Assembly (NCBI GenBank): GCA_964453335.1
Contig: CAYVOK010000009.1
Span: 58,141-122,140 of the forward strand
DNA length: 64,000 bases
Reading direction: 5' to 3'
Source of the DNA: VGBO01 sp964453335
GTDB lineage: Bacteria > Actinomycetota > Acidimicrobiia > Acidimicrobiales > CAIXPF01
Under the pieces are notes generated by a model that was not told the DNA's origin, ran no database searches, and saw nothing but the letters and a program-made list of their open reading frames with translations. This document shows, piece after piece, positions 32,821 to 40,981 of the stretch. Positions within the stretch are counted from its first letter, which is position 1. Each line of letters opens with the position of its first letter. The translations under genes were made by a program, and so were the position numbers.

Positions 32821-33993
32821 ATGGATCTTGCTCGCATGGTCGAGGTTCTCGAAGGGGTCGACGTCACGGCCCTCGATGACGACGAACTCGCCGCAGCGGT
32901 GCTCCGGCAGGAACGGCTCGTCGCTGCGGTCGCCGCACTCGGTGCGGTCCTGCACGACGAGTTCGGCCGCCGCGGTCGCTGGGCGCTCGACGGTGCCCGC
33001 AGCGCGGCGACCTGGGTGGCGGCGCGGACGGGTACGCGACCGGCGGCGGTCGCCGCCTCGGCCAGGACGGGGGCGGCACTGCGGGCGCTGCCCGACGTCG
33101 CCACGCTGGCCCGCAGCGGTCGGCTCGGCGTCGAGGCGCAACGCGAGATCGGGCGGGTCGTCCGCTCGTTCCCGGTCGCTGCAGCCCGCGACGCAGCGCT
33201 GTTCGTCGAGTGGGGGACGCAGCTCGACGCCGAGGGGTTCGCCACCGTGTTGCGCCACTGGCGTGCTGCTGCGGAGGATGAGGCCCGTGCGGTCGACGCC
33301 TCCCTCGGCGGACCGGCGGAGGAACCGAGCCGGCTCCATCTCTCCCGCGGGTTCGACGGGCGCTGGCAGCTCGACGGGTCGCTCACCGACACCGACGGGC
33401 GCGAGCTCGCCGCCGTGCTCGACGCCGGCGTCGATCGGCTGCTCCGGTCGGCTGCGGCGGGGGACCCGTCGCTCGAGCGTCGACCGGCATCGGAGCTCCG
33501 GGCGATCGCACTTCTCGGACTCACCGCCCAGGAGATGCGCGACCCGGGGCCCCGGTCGGTGCCCGACCGGTACCGCGTCGCCGTGACCGTCCATGCGGAC
33601 GAACTCGAGCGGGGCACCTTCCAGACCTGCGACGCCTACGCCTACCGGGTCGTCGTCGGCTCGGAAGGCGAAGTGCTCGACGTCGGCCGGGCCAGCGCAC
33701 GCTGGTCACCGGCGATGCGCCGGGCGATCACCGCCCGAGACGGTGGCTGCATCTTCCCCGGTTGCGACCGGCCACCGTCGTGGTGCGACGTGCACCACTG
33801 CAGACCGTGGGCCGACGGCGGGGTGACGGCGGTCGACAACGGCGCCCTCCTGTGCCGACACCACCACCACTTCCTGCACGAGCGGGCGTGGACCGTGCAG
33901 ATCCCCGCCCCCCGGGCCGCACCGCAGGTGTTCCGACCCGACGGGACCCGCTACCGGATCCACCGACATCCGGCGGAGGAGGAGGCAGCGTGA
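32821..33993 (+). CDS. DUF222 / HNH endonuclease family protein
   Basis: This 390-aa protein has an N-terminal DUF222 helical region (1-250) with WALDGARSAATWVAARTG, followed by a C-terminal HNH module: CIFPGCDRPPSWCDVHHCRPWADGG, then DNGALLCRHHHHFLHE, with the two zinc Cys pairs and catalytic His. Such proteins are multi-copy in actinobacteria and often lie near 13E12-type repeats; their function is unproven. No mobile-element ends are seen here. Confidence 0.93.
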   Translation: MDLARMVEVLEGVDVTALDDDELAAAVLRQERLVAAVAALGAVLHDEFGRRGRWALDGARSAATWVAARTGTRPAAVAASARTGAALRALPDVATLARSGRLGVEAQREIGRVVRSFPVAAARDAALFVEWGTQLDAEGFATVLRHWRAAAEDEARAVDASLGGPAEEPSRLHLSRGFDGRWQLDGSLTDTDGRELAAVLDAGVDRLLRSAAAGDPSLERRPASELRAIALLGLTAQEMRDPGPRSVPDRYRVAVTVHADELERGTFQTCDAYAYRVVVGSEGEVLDVGRASARWSPAMRRAITARDGGCIFPGCDRPPSWCDVHHCRPWADGGVTAVDNGALLCRHHHHFLHERAWTVQIPAPRAAPQVFRPDGTRYRIHRHPAEEEAA

Positions 33994-34021
33994 CGGCCGT
34001 CATGTACCCGACCGTCGCCCC

Positions 34022-34027
34022 TAGGAT
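34022..34027 (+). promoter_or_regulatory. Putative -10 element of the DM13 gene
   Basis: TAGGAT, seven bases, then ATG 34035. Confidence 0.55.
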
Positions 34028-34034
34028 CCGCGGC

Positions 34035-34712
34035 ATGGCACCCAAGCTGCGCCGTGTCCTGAAGCCGTGGGAGTTCCTGCCCGAACTCGTGGTCGTGGGA
34101 GGGCTGGGGTTCTTCCTCGTCACCAAGACCGATGCGGCGCTCGCCTCGTTGACGAGCCCACGGGCGCTCGGCCTGATCGGCGCTGGCATCGTCGCCTGGG
34201 TCGTGGGCCGGATTCTGCTGCGGATGTGGCTCCGCAGCATCGCGATCCAGTTCGCACTCTTCGCGATCACAGGTCTCGGGGCGCTCGCCGTCATCCTCGT
34301 CCCGGCCTACCGGGTCACGACGGTCGTCGAGGCGCCACCACCCCCGGCCGCCGTCGCAGGTAGTACTGGAGGCACGGGCGGAGCCGCTGTGGCCCCGGCT
34401 CGGACGGGCACGTTCGTAGGCATCGACCACCGGGCAAGTGGGACGGTCACGTTCACGAAGAACGGTCCGACCTCGGTGATCGGCCTCGTCGACTTCGAGA
34501 TCGAGCCCGGTCCCGACTACAAGGTCTACGTGGTCCCCGGGGCCGACCAGCGCAAGTCGACCGGCGGCACGAAGATCGAAGCCCTGCGTGGGAACAAGGG
34601 CACCCAGTACTACGAGGCGCCAGCAGGGATCGACCTCACCACCGGGGAGTGGACGCTGCTCATCTGGTGCGAGATCTTCGGCGTCCCGATCGCGAACGCC
34701 ACGCCCCGCTAA
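34035..34712 (+). CDS. Membrane-anchored DM13 domain protein
   Basis: This 225-aa protein has three hydrophobic segments in residues 15-95, then a Pro/Ala/Gly linker and a DM13-like domain: GTFVGIDHRASGTVTFTKNGPTSVIGLVDFEIEPGPDYKVYVVPG, with the final WCEIFGVPIANA. DM13 has been proposed as a redox or adhesive domain related to DOMON; its role is unknown. It converges on the Wzt gene with a 4-bp overlap of stops. Confidence 0.82.
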   Translation: MAPKLRRVLKPWEFLPELVVVGGLGFFLVTKTDAALASLTSPRALGLIGAGIVAWVVGRILLRMWLRSIAIQFALFAITGLGALAVILVPAYRVTTVVEAPPPPAAVAGSTGGTGGAAVAPARTGTFVGIDHRASGTVTFTKNGPTSVIGLVDFEIEPGPDYKVYVVPGADQRKSTGGTKIEALRGNKGTQYYEAPAGIDLTTGEWTLLIWCEIFGVPIANATPR

Positions 34713-35836
34713 CCGACGGTGACGCGCAACCGCACCCGGCCGACACTCCGACCCGGTGCGGCGATGTCGAAGGGCTGAGTGGGTGAACGGTCGAGTTCGG
34801 TCGCGCCGTCGAAGAGCGCGACCGAGGCGTGATAGCGGCCCTCGACGAAGGGGAGATCGTGGATCGTGAGGCGGATCGTGCCGACCGATCCGTCGACTGT
34901 GCCGAGATCCTCGGCGGTCGCGGCGAGAGCGCCGTCGTTCGCATGGATGAACAGGCGGGGTCGGACACCCTGCAGATCCCGGTCCGCCGTGAATACCGCT
35001 GACAGCTCGAGAGTGGCGCCGGGTGTGTAGACGCGATCCTCCAGCACCGGTGTTTCGACTCGGACCGGTCGGTCGATCGCGTCCGGTACCGGTTCGCCCC
35101 GCTGTTCGAGCGAACGGCGGTACACGAGCGCCGCCTCGCCCGGGTCCCCGTCGAAGACCTGACTGCCGTGGTCGAGCACGACCACCCGGTCACAGATCTG
35201 ACGGGCGAGATCAGGGGAGTGGGTGACGAGGAGCAGCGTCCTACCCTCGTGCTGGAACCGGGCGATCCGGTCGAGACACTTGCGCTGGAACGCCTCGTCA
35301 CCGACCGCGAGCACCTCGTCGATGAGCAGGATCTGCGGTTCGACGTTCACGGCGACGGCGAACCCGAGCCGTGCATACATGCCCGACGAGTAGTGCTTCA
35401 CCTGGCTGTCGATGAACGGGCCGAGCTCGCTGAAATCGACGATGTCGTCGAAGATCCGCTCGACCTGCACCCGGGAGAACCCGAGGATCGAACCGTTCAG
35501 GAACACGTTCTCCCGACCCGTCAGGTCCGGGTGGAACCCGGCGCCCAGCTCCAAAAGCGCAGCCATGCGACCGCGGACGCGCACCGAGCCCGACGACGGG
35601 CGGATCGTGCCGGCGATGCACTTCAGAAGGGTCGACTTCCCCGACCCGTTGTGGCCGAGAAGACCGACCGACGAGCCGGACGGCACCACGAACCGGATGT
35701 CGTCGAGCGCGTTGAACCGCGTCGTCGTGTTCCGGCGCAGCGTGAGCACCCGCTCCTTGAGGGACTTCGCTGGCTCCGAATGGCGGACGAAGCTCTTCGT
35801 GACCCCGACGACCTCGATCGAGTTGACGGTGCTCAC
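34709..35836 (-). CDS. Polysaccharide ABC exporter ATPase (Wzt/TagH-like) with C-terminal domain
   Basis: This 375-aa protein has the Walker A LGHNGSGKSTLLK, signature HYSSGMYARLGFAVA, Walker B ILLIDEVLAVGD and H-loop VTHS in residues 20-240. The H-YSSGM signature is specific to O-antigen and teichoic-acid type exporters. Residues 265-375 form a beta-rich domain like Wzt-C, which in other systems recognises the polymer terminus. It is translationally coupled to the permease gene (GTGA overlap). Confidence 0.93.
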   Translation of the reverse strand: MSTVNSIEVVGVTKSFVRHSEPAKSLKERVLTLRRNTTTRFNALDDIRFVVPSGSSVGLLGHNGSGKSTLLKCIAGTIRPSSGSVRVRGRMAALLELGAGFHPDLTGRENVFLNGSILGFSRVQVERIFDDIVDFSELGPFIDSQVKHYSSGMYARLGFAVAVNVEPQILLIDEVLAVGDEAFQRKCLDRIARFQHEGRTLLLVTHSPDLARQICDRVVVLDHGSQVFDGDPGEAALVYRRSLEQRGEPVPDAIDRPVRVETPVLEDRVYTPGATLELSAVFTADRDLQGVRPRLFIHANDGALAATAEDLGTVDGSVGTIRLTIHDLPFVEGRYHASVALFDGATELDRSPTQPFDIAAPGRSVGRVRLRVTVG

Positions 35837-36780
35837 AGCTCCTCACCGAAGTTCGCCTCGAGCCGACCGAACACCCACAGCGCGAACCAGCACGCCACCA
35901 CCGCGACCGCCCCTGCGATCGCGAGGTTCACGAGGTACCAGGACGCCGGTCGGAACAGGAGCCCGAACGGGTCCGTCGCCGGGTCGGCGGTCGGTGTCGG
36001 GTTGTAGAGCACCCGCTGGAACGTGGTCGTCACTGCGATCATCGGGTTCAGCAGCACGAGGCGTTCCGCTCCGGCACCGAACCGGGCCCGGACCTGATCG
36101 GCCACGAAGTCGTACTGGTAGACGACCGGTGTCAACCAGAACATGGCCAGCATCAGCAGTTCGACGAGATGCTGTACGTCGCGCAGGTACACGTTCAGCG
36201 CCGAGAGAAGGAGTCCCAGCGCGAGCGCAAGGAGCGTCGCGACGACGAGCGCGGGGACGAGGAGGGGGAGCATCGCCCAGTCCGGTGGATGGCGGAACAC
36301 GATCATGCCGACCGCCAGCACGATGAACTGGAAGGCGAAGTTGACGAGCACGGCACCGATCGAGCTGAACGGCAGGATCTCGCGAGGGAACCACACCTTC
36401 TTGATCAGCGACCCGTTCGAGACGATCGACGCAGTGGCCGTCGTCGTCCCCATCGAGAACACGTTCCAGGCGAGGAGGCCGGACAGCATGAAGATCCCGT
36501 ACAGCGGGACGGCGCTGCGCAGGAAGAGCCCGAAGACGACCGAGAAGATCGCCAGGTACATGAGCGGGTTGAACAGCGTCCAGACGAACCCGAGCGCGCT
36601 GTTCTTGTACTTGACCTTCAGCTCGCGGCGCACGAGCTGGCTGAGCAGCTCCCGGTAGTTCCACACCTCCCGCATCCGCTCACGGATCGGTCGGGCTCGG
36701 TCGCTGTTCTCGACGACGGTCAACTCCGTCGAATCGCCGTCACCCACGTCGGTCGACGCTACCAGCGGCGGTCTGCGCAT
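35833..36780 (-). CDS. Polysaccharide ABC exporter permease (Wzm/TagG-like)
   Basis: This 315-aa protein has six membrane segments. RELKVKYKNSALGFVWTLFNPLMYLAIFSVVFG and NVYLRDVQHLVELLMLAMFWLTPVVY are the family's conserved blocks. With the downstream ATPase it should move a lipid-linked glycan across the membrane. The start ATG 36780 overlaps the glycosyltransferase end by 41 bp; a later start is possible but all residues after position 30 are secure. Confidence 0.92.
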   Translation of the reverse strand: MRRPPLVASTDVGDGDSTELTVVENSDRARPIRERMREVWNYRELLSQLVRRELKVKYKNSALGFVWTLFNPLMYLAIFSVVFGLFLRSAVPLYGIFMLSGLLAWNVFSMGTTTATASIVSNGSLIKKVWFPREILPFSSIGAVLVNFAFQFIVLAVGMIVFRHPPDWAMLPLLVPALVVATLLALALGLLLSALNVYLRDVQHLVELLMLAMFWLTPVVYQYDFVADQVRARFGAGAERLVLLNPMIAVTTTFQRVLYNPTPTADPATDPFGLLFRPASWYLVNLAIAGAVAVVACWFALWVFGRLEANFGEEL

Positions 36781-38047
36781 CGAGTGACTCGACCGCTGCC
36801 ACGGTCCGCTTCTGGAGCTCGGCGAGCTGGTCGACGAGCGGGGCGAGTTGCCACGCCGTCAGGCGGTGGATGACCCGCTTCACCCGGGCGACCCACGGCC
36901 GGGGCGACGTCGGCAGGGGGAGCAGGATCGGAGGGAGGAGACGCAGCGCCTCGACCGCCTCGTTCGTGCTTGCGACCTCGTGGCCACCTCGGGCTGCGGC
37001 CCGTTCGCGGACGAGCGCCTGCGCTTCGGCCCGGTCCTTGGGTGCGTCCATGTCCACCTCGCTCATTCCGGCCGCCTCACGGAGCGCGACCACCAGTTCT
37101 TCGTCGTCGTCGACCAGCCGGGTCGTCGGCCCGGCCTGGTCCTCGAGCCCACCGACCCGACGCACGATCGCCGGCGTGCCGGCGAGGGCGCACCGTTCGA
37201 TCACACCGGACGACCAGATCTCCCGGTAGGGGAGCACGACGACGTCTGCCGCTCGGATCCAGGCGTCGAACTCGGCATCGCTCACGTAGCGGTCGTGCAG
37301 GTGCGCCCCGGGGATCCGGGCGCACAACGTCCGCAGGCGATGGACGTGGGCGAGGATGTCGGGTGCGTCGACCCGGGCCGATCCGACGACGTGGTACTCG
37401 GCGTCGACGCCCGAGCGTGCGAACGCCTCGAGCGCCCGGTCGAACCCCTTGTGTTCCTGCAGGAACCCGATGGACAGGAACACGAACGCATCCGGGTGGA
37501 TGCCGAGCTCCAACCGGGCGGTCGGTCGGTCGACCGCCGTGTGCGACGCGAACGACCGTCCGTGATCGATGCGGCGGAACCGGTCCTCACCGAGCCTCGA
37601 TTCCGCTGCGAGGCGCGTCTGCTCGGCGGCCGTGTGCACGGTACGGTCGGCGGCGCCGGCGAGGAAGAGACGGCTGAGGAACCGGTGCGGTCGCCGCCCG
37701 ACGCCGAAGTTCGTCTCGTGGATGCGGAGCTCCACCGGTACGAGCCGGACGAGCGCCACGAGGATCACCCAGGTGATCAGCGCAGCGGGTCCGTTCGACG
37801 AACGGCCGAAGAAGAGCGCCGGGTGGTACTGCACGATGACCCGGTCGTAACCCCGTGCGACCCGGAGCAGGGCGAGATTGCCCCGGACCCGCCCGAGCGG
37901 CAGGTGGTGGTGGGCGGCGGATGGCAGCGGGGACAGGACCTCGACGTCGTCCCCTGAGGCGCGGAGCCAACGCACCTCCTGCACGGCGTACGCGGCGATC
38001 CCGTCGCGGTACGGGGCGTACGGCGACACGACGAGAAGGCGGCTCAC
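36740..38047 (-). CDS. GT4 family glycosyltransferase
   Basis: This 435-aa protein starts at GTG 38047 (VSRLLVVSPYAPYRDGIAAYA), coupled by GTGA overlap to the previous gene. The C-terminal Rossmann domain has FVFLSIGFLQEHKGFDRALEAFA, and VVLPYREIWSSGVIERCALAGTPAIV contains the E-x-x(7)-E-like donor site of GT-B enzymes. A tail of about 60 residues ends in a helix, DQLAELQKRTVAAVESLDAQ, that may form a coiled coil. It likely transfers a nucleotide sugar to a polyprenyl-linked glycan exported by Wzm/Wzt. Confidence 0.88.
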   Translation of the reverse strand: MSRLLVVSPYAPYRDGIAAYAVQEVRWLRASGDDVEVLSPLPSAAHHHLPLGRVRGNLALLRVARGYDRVIVQYHPALFFGRSSNGPAALITWVILVALVRLVPVELRIHETNFGVGRRPHRFLSRLFLAGAADRTVHTAAEQTRLAAESRLGEDRFRRIDHGRSFASHTAVDRPTARLELGIHPDAFVFLSIGFLQEHKGFDRALEAFARSGVDAEYHVVGSARVDAPDILAHVHRLRTLCARIPGAHLHDRYVSDAEFDAWIRAADVVVLPYREIWSSGVIERCALAGTPAIVRRVGGLEDQAGPTTRLVDDDEELVVALREAAGMSEVDMDAPKDRAEAQALVRERAAARGGHEVASTNEAVEALRLLPPILLPLPTSPRPWVARVKRVIHRLTAWQLAPLVDQLAELQKRTVAAVESLDAQTAAGSVDRRG

Positions 38048-39240
38048 GGCGCGGTCCACGCGAACAACGTGGCCTCCATCCGGTCGAACACACGCTCCGG
38101 CAGGTAGTGCTCGGTCACGTACGCACGTCCGGGTGCGGCGAGACCGGCGACGAGGTCGGGTTGTTCGGCGACGAGACGTAGGCACTCGACGAGTTCCTCG
38201 TCGTTCCGGTACGTGAGCCCCGCGCCCGAACGTTCGACGTGCCATGCGACGACGGCGCTCGCAGCGTTCGCGATGACGGTGGTGCCGGCCAGCCACGACT
38301 CCATCACGACCCGGGAGAAGCTCTCGAGCGCGGACGGTTGGACGCAGGCGGTCGCTGCGGCGAACGCGTCGTTCCGGTCGTCCTCGTCGAGGAACCCGAG
38401 GTCGGTGACGAACGGTGCGAGATCGGCGGGGATCGCCGGATCGCCGACGCCGGCGGTCACGAGTCGCAGGTCGAGTCCTTCACGTCGCCTCGCCGTACCG
38501 AACGCGTCGAGGAGACGACCCCAGCCCTTGCCAGGTTCCCGTCGCCCGGCGTAGAGGAGGAACGGTCCGTCGATGCCGTAGCGACGCCGAAACCGTTCGG
38601 CGTCGTAGCCGGTCGGAGGGAGGATCGGGGCGCCGACGACCTCGGTGCGTGCCGTCCGAGCGGGGACGACTCGTCGCGCCAAGTCGCGTTCCGGTTCGGA
38701 GAGGAACCAGATCCCGCGTGCGCCCGACAGCATCGGCTCGTACACGTCGAGGAACACCTCGGGCTCGTCGTGGAGGCACGGCATGACGATCGTCCGATCG
38801 GGCGCGACCGATGCCGTCGCGAACGTCGTCCATGCGAGGTAAGGCCCGGTCACGATCGCCCGGTAGTCGGCTGCGTGGTCGAGGAGATGGTCGAACAGCC
38901 CCGGGCACCGGAACGTGTCGTTCAACCAGAGTTGCTGTTCCGTGATCGTCGGCCGCCGTCGCGCCGTGATGAGCTGGTGGACCCGCCAGCGGTGCTCGCC
39001 CGGGGTGTCGACCACGGTCGGGAAGCGCCGGACGGTCACGGCGCCGTCACGGTGCACGCCCGGCGGGTAGTGGTTGGCCCACGTGTAGTGGTCCTGTGCG
39101 CAGGTCGTGAGGATCTCCACCGGCCAGCCACGTTCGGCGAGTCCCGCAGCGACCTCGGCGAGCACGGCTTCGGCGCCACCGACGACCTCGTCGCCGAACC
39201 GGGGCGGGACGAATGCGATCGTCCCGGTCCGTGCAGTCAC
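38044..39240 (-). CDS. GT4 family glycosyltransferase
   Basis: This 398-aa protein starts at GTG 39240 (VTARTGTIAFVPPRFGDEVVGGAEAVLAEVA). GDEVVGGAE near the N-terminus is the acceptor-side Gly loop. FLLYAGRREPGKGWGRLLDAF and CVQPSALESFSRVVMESWLAGTTVI are the donor-site blocks with the retaining GT4 E-x7-E motif. The very long frame extending to 40680 upstream is a high-GC shadow of the amidase gene and was not used. Confidence 0.9.
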   Translation of the reverse strand: MTARTGTIAFVPPRFGDEVVGGAEAVLAEVAAGLAERGWPVEILTTCAQDHYTWANHYPPGVHRDGAVTVRRFPTVVDTPGEHRWRVHQLITARRRPTITEQQLWLNDTFRCPGLFDHLLDHAADYRAIVTGPYLAWTTFATASVAPDRTIVMPCLHDEPEVFLDVYEPMLSGARGIWFLSEPERDLARRVVPARTARTEVVGAPILPPTGYDAERFRRRYGIDGPFLLYAGRREPGKGWGRLLDAFGTARRREGLDLRLVTAGVGDPAIPADLAPFVTDLGFLDEDDRNDAFAAATACVQPSALESFSRVVMESWLAGTTVIANAASAVVAWHVERSGAGLTYRNDEELVECLRLVAEQPDLVAGLAAPGRAYVTEHYLPERVFDRMEATLFAWTAP

Positions 39241-39254
39241 GGCCCTGAGGCTAC

Positions 39255-40913
39255 TCAGGAGGTCGCAGCGCGCAGTCGGATGGCTGGTATCGCGGCGATC
39301 ATGTGGTCGCCCGGGCACGCGGTCGCGTTGAGCAGGCCGTGGTAGGTGATCCGTTCCGTCGCAACGGTGAATCCGGTGAGCGCTTCGTCGTCTCCGGGTG
39401 AGCGGACGTAGAACTCGTCGCTCGACGCGAGGAGGGCGGCAAGGACGATGTCGTCGAGGGTGAGAAGTTGGCCTGCCCAGTACGTGTGGCCGCTCGGATC
39501 CGGATCCCGGAGCAGGATGTCCCGATAGAGATCGCGCACGCGACCGAGACGTGATTCGATCGAGGCGTAGAACCCGGCGACGATGCCCGGCGGATCGGCG
39601 TCGCCGGAGGTGAGCAGTCCGGACCAGAACTGCAGCCCGGATGCGTCCGGCGCGCGACCGAGAAGTTGCTGGTAGAGGCCTGTCACGTAGGCGCTCGGAC
39701 TCCCTGCGGCGCGGAAGTACTCGGTCGAGCCGTAGAAGTACACGGCGGCGGTCTCGAAACGCAGGCCGTTCCGCATCTGTCCGATCCAGTAGGCCCGACC
39801 TGATGGATCGGCCGGCCGGCCGAGGACGTCGCGGTAGAGGCGGTCGACCATGGCTCCGGCCCAGGCGTCGGACTGTGCGAGCTCGAGCGCAGCGTCGAAC
39901 CGACCGATCTCGTCGATCTGCAACCGCAGGGATTCTGCCTGTGCGTTCGTCGGTGGGAGGCCGATGAACGTCTGGAACAGTGCGATCGGATAACCGGGGC
40001 GGGTGGCCGAGGCGAGTTCCTCGAGGGTGATCGGGCCAGAGGTCGATTGACCGTGGGCCTGGAGCTTCCACGCGGCGTAGTCCCCGAGCGCCTCGATCAT
40101 GGGCGTCGTCGGTGTCGATTCGCCGGTGTCGAAGCTGCCGAGACCGAGGGCGCCGCTGGTTGTCCAGTTGTACCCGGACGCGTGGGCTCCCTGGATCGCC
40201 TTGTCGTGGCCTCCGGTGCGAGCCTCCCAGATCGTTCCCGCAGCGTCGACGATGACGTTGTACCCGATGTCGCACCAGCCGTTCGATCCGACGTGGTAGT
40301 CGTAGATCCCCTGGATGGCGGCGATCACGTCCGGCTCGGTCAGCGGGAGGTGGGATCCGCCGCTGCCCGTGTGGTGGACGACGATCGCCTTGACGAATGG
40401 TCGCTCGACGGGTCCGTCGGAGCAGTCCGGGTTTGCCCAGTCCCAGGTGCGACCGCCTGTCGCCCAGTCGGCACGCGCCCGAATCGCCGGACCGTTCGGC
40501 CCGGTGTCGAGGAGACTCATGGCCCGGACGGTCGGTTCGGGCTCGCTGACGTGCACCGTTGTCACGCGGATCGTGACCGGGGTTTCGGTCGTGAGCTCGA
40601 GCGCGTCGGTGGCGCGGCCGAGCCACAGGATCGTCGCCTCGGCGTCGGCGGGTACGTCGACGTGTTCGGGTGTTCCCCATCCGTTCGCCCGGCTTCGCAC
40701 GGTGATCTCGGTGGGAACCGAGCCGACGAGAAACGCAAGCTGGGGGCGGTCGGTGAGGTCGACGACGACGGGAACTCCAGGCGTCAGGACGACGGTCGCC
40801 TCGCCGGGCGATCCGACCTGTTCGGTGGTTGCGGCTGCCACCGCTGCTGCGGTTGGCGCAGCGAGGGGGAACATTCCGGCCAGGAGCAGGAGCGGCAGCA
40901 TGAGGCGTCGCAC
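39255..40913 (-). CDS. PGRP-type amidase with DUF4214 repeats inserted in the catalytic domain
   Basis: This 552-aa protein starts at GTG 40913 behind TACCCT-N7. Residues 1-28 are a signal peptide. An actinobacterial N-terminal domain is followed by an amidase_2/PGRP domain: VHHTGSGGSH (H180, H181) and GIYDYHVGSNGWCDIGYNVIVDAAG. After residue 320 the domain is interrupted by three DUF4214 units (about 350-505; GRPADPSGRAYW, GRAPDASGLQFW, RDPDPSGHTYW). The amidase then resumes with ERITYHGLLNATACPGDH, giving the last two zinc-ligand positions H525 and C533. It probably acts on peptidoglycan outside the cell. Confidence 0.87.
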   Translation of the reverse strand: MRRLMLPLLLLAGMFPLAAPTAAAVAAATTEQVGSPGEATVVLTPGVPVVVDLTDRPQLAFLVGSVPTEITVRSRANGWGTPEHVDVPADAEATILWLGRATDALELTTETPVTIRVTTVHVSEPEPTVRAMSLLDTGPNGPAIRARADWATGGRTWDWANPDCSDGPVERPFVKAIVVHHTGSGGSHLPLTEPDVIAAIQGIYDYHVGSNGWCDIGYNVIVDAAGTIWEARTGGHDKAIQGAHASGYNWTTSGALGLGSFDTGESTPTTPMIEALGDYAAWKLQAHGQSTSGPITLEELASATRPGYPIALFQTFIGLPPTNAQAESLRLQIDEIGRFDAALELAQSDAWAGAMVDRLYRDVLGRPADPSGRAYWIGQMRNGLRFETAAVYFYGSTEYFRAAGSPSAYVTGLYQQLLGRAPDASGLQFWSGLLTSGDADPPGIVAGFYASIESRLGRVRDLYRDILLRDPDPSGHTYWAGQLLTLDDIVLAALLASSDEFYVRSPGDDEALTGFTVATERITYHGLLNATACPGDHMIAAIPAIRLRAATS

Positions 40914-40920
40914 GGATCCG

Positions 40921-40926
40921 AGGGTA
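40921..40926 (-). promoter_or_regulatory. Putative -10 element of the amidase/DUF4214 gene
   Basis: On the minus strand TACCCT, seven bases, then GTG 40913. It sets the amidase start downstream of the longest frame. Confidence 0.55.
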
Positions 40927-40981
40927 CGGAGGCAGGCTGGCGATCCGCTGAAGATCGCCGTGTCTCTCACGGAACTCTCAC

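Noticed and set aside
32821..33993. HNH gene as part of a mobile intron or transposon
   Set aside because: No terminal repeats, target duplications or reverse transcriptase were found, and promoter and codon use match neighbours.
39241..40680. Long N-terminal extension of the second glycosyltransferase (878 residues from 40680)
   Set aside because: The extra 480 residues are low-complexity Arg-rich text overlapping the amidase gene in another frame. The GT4 fold begins at GTG 39240.
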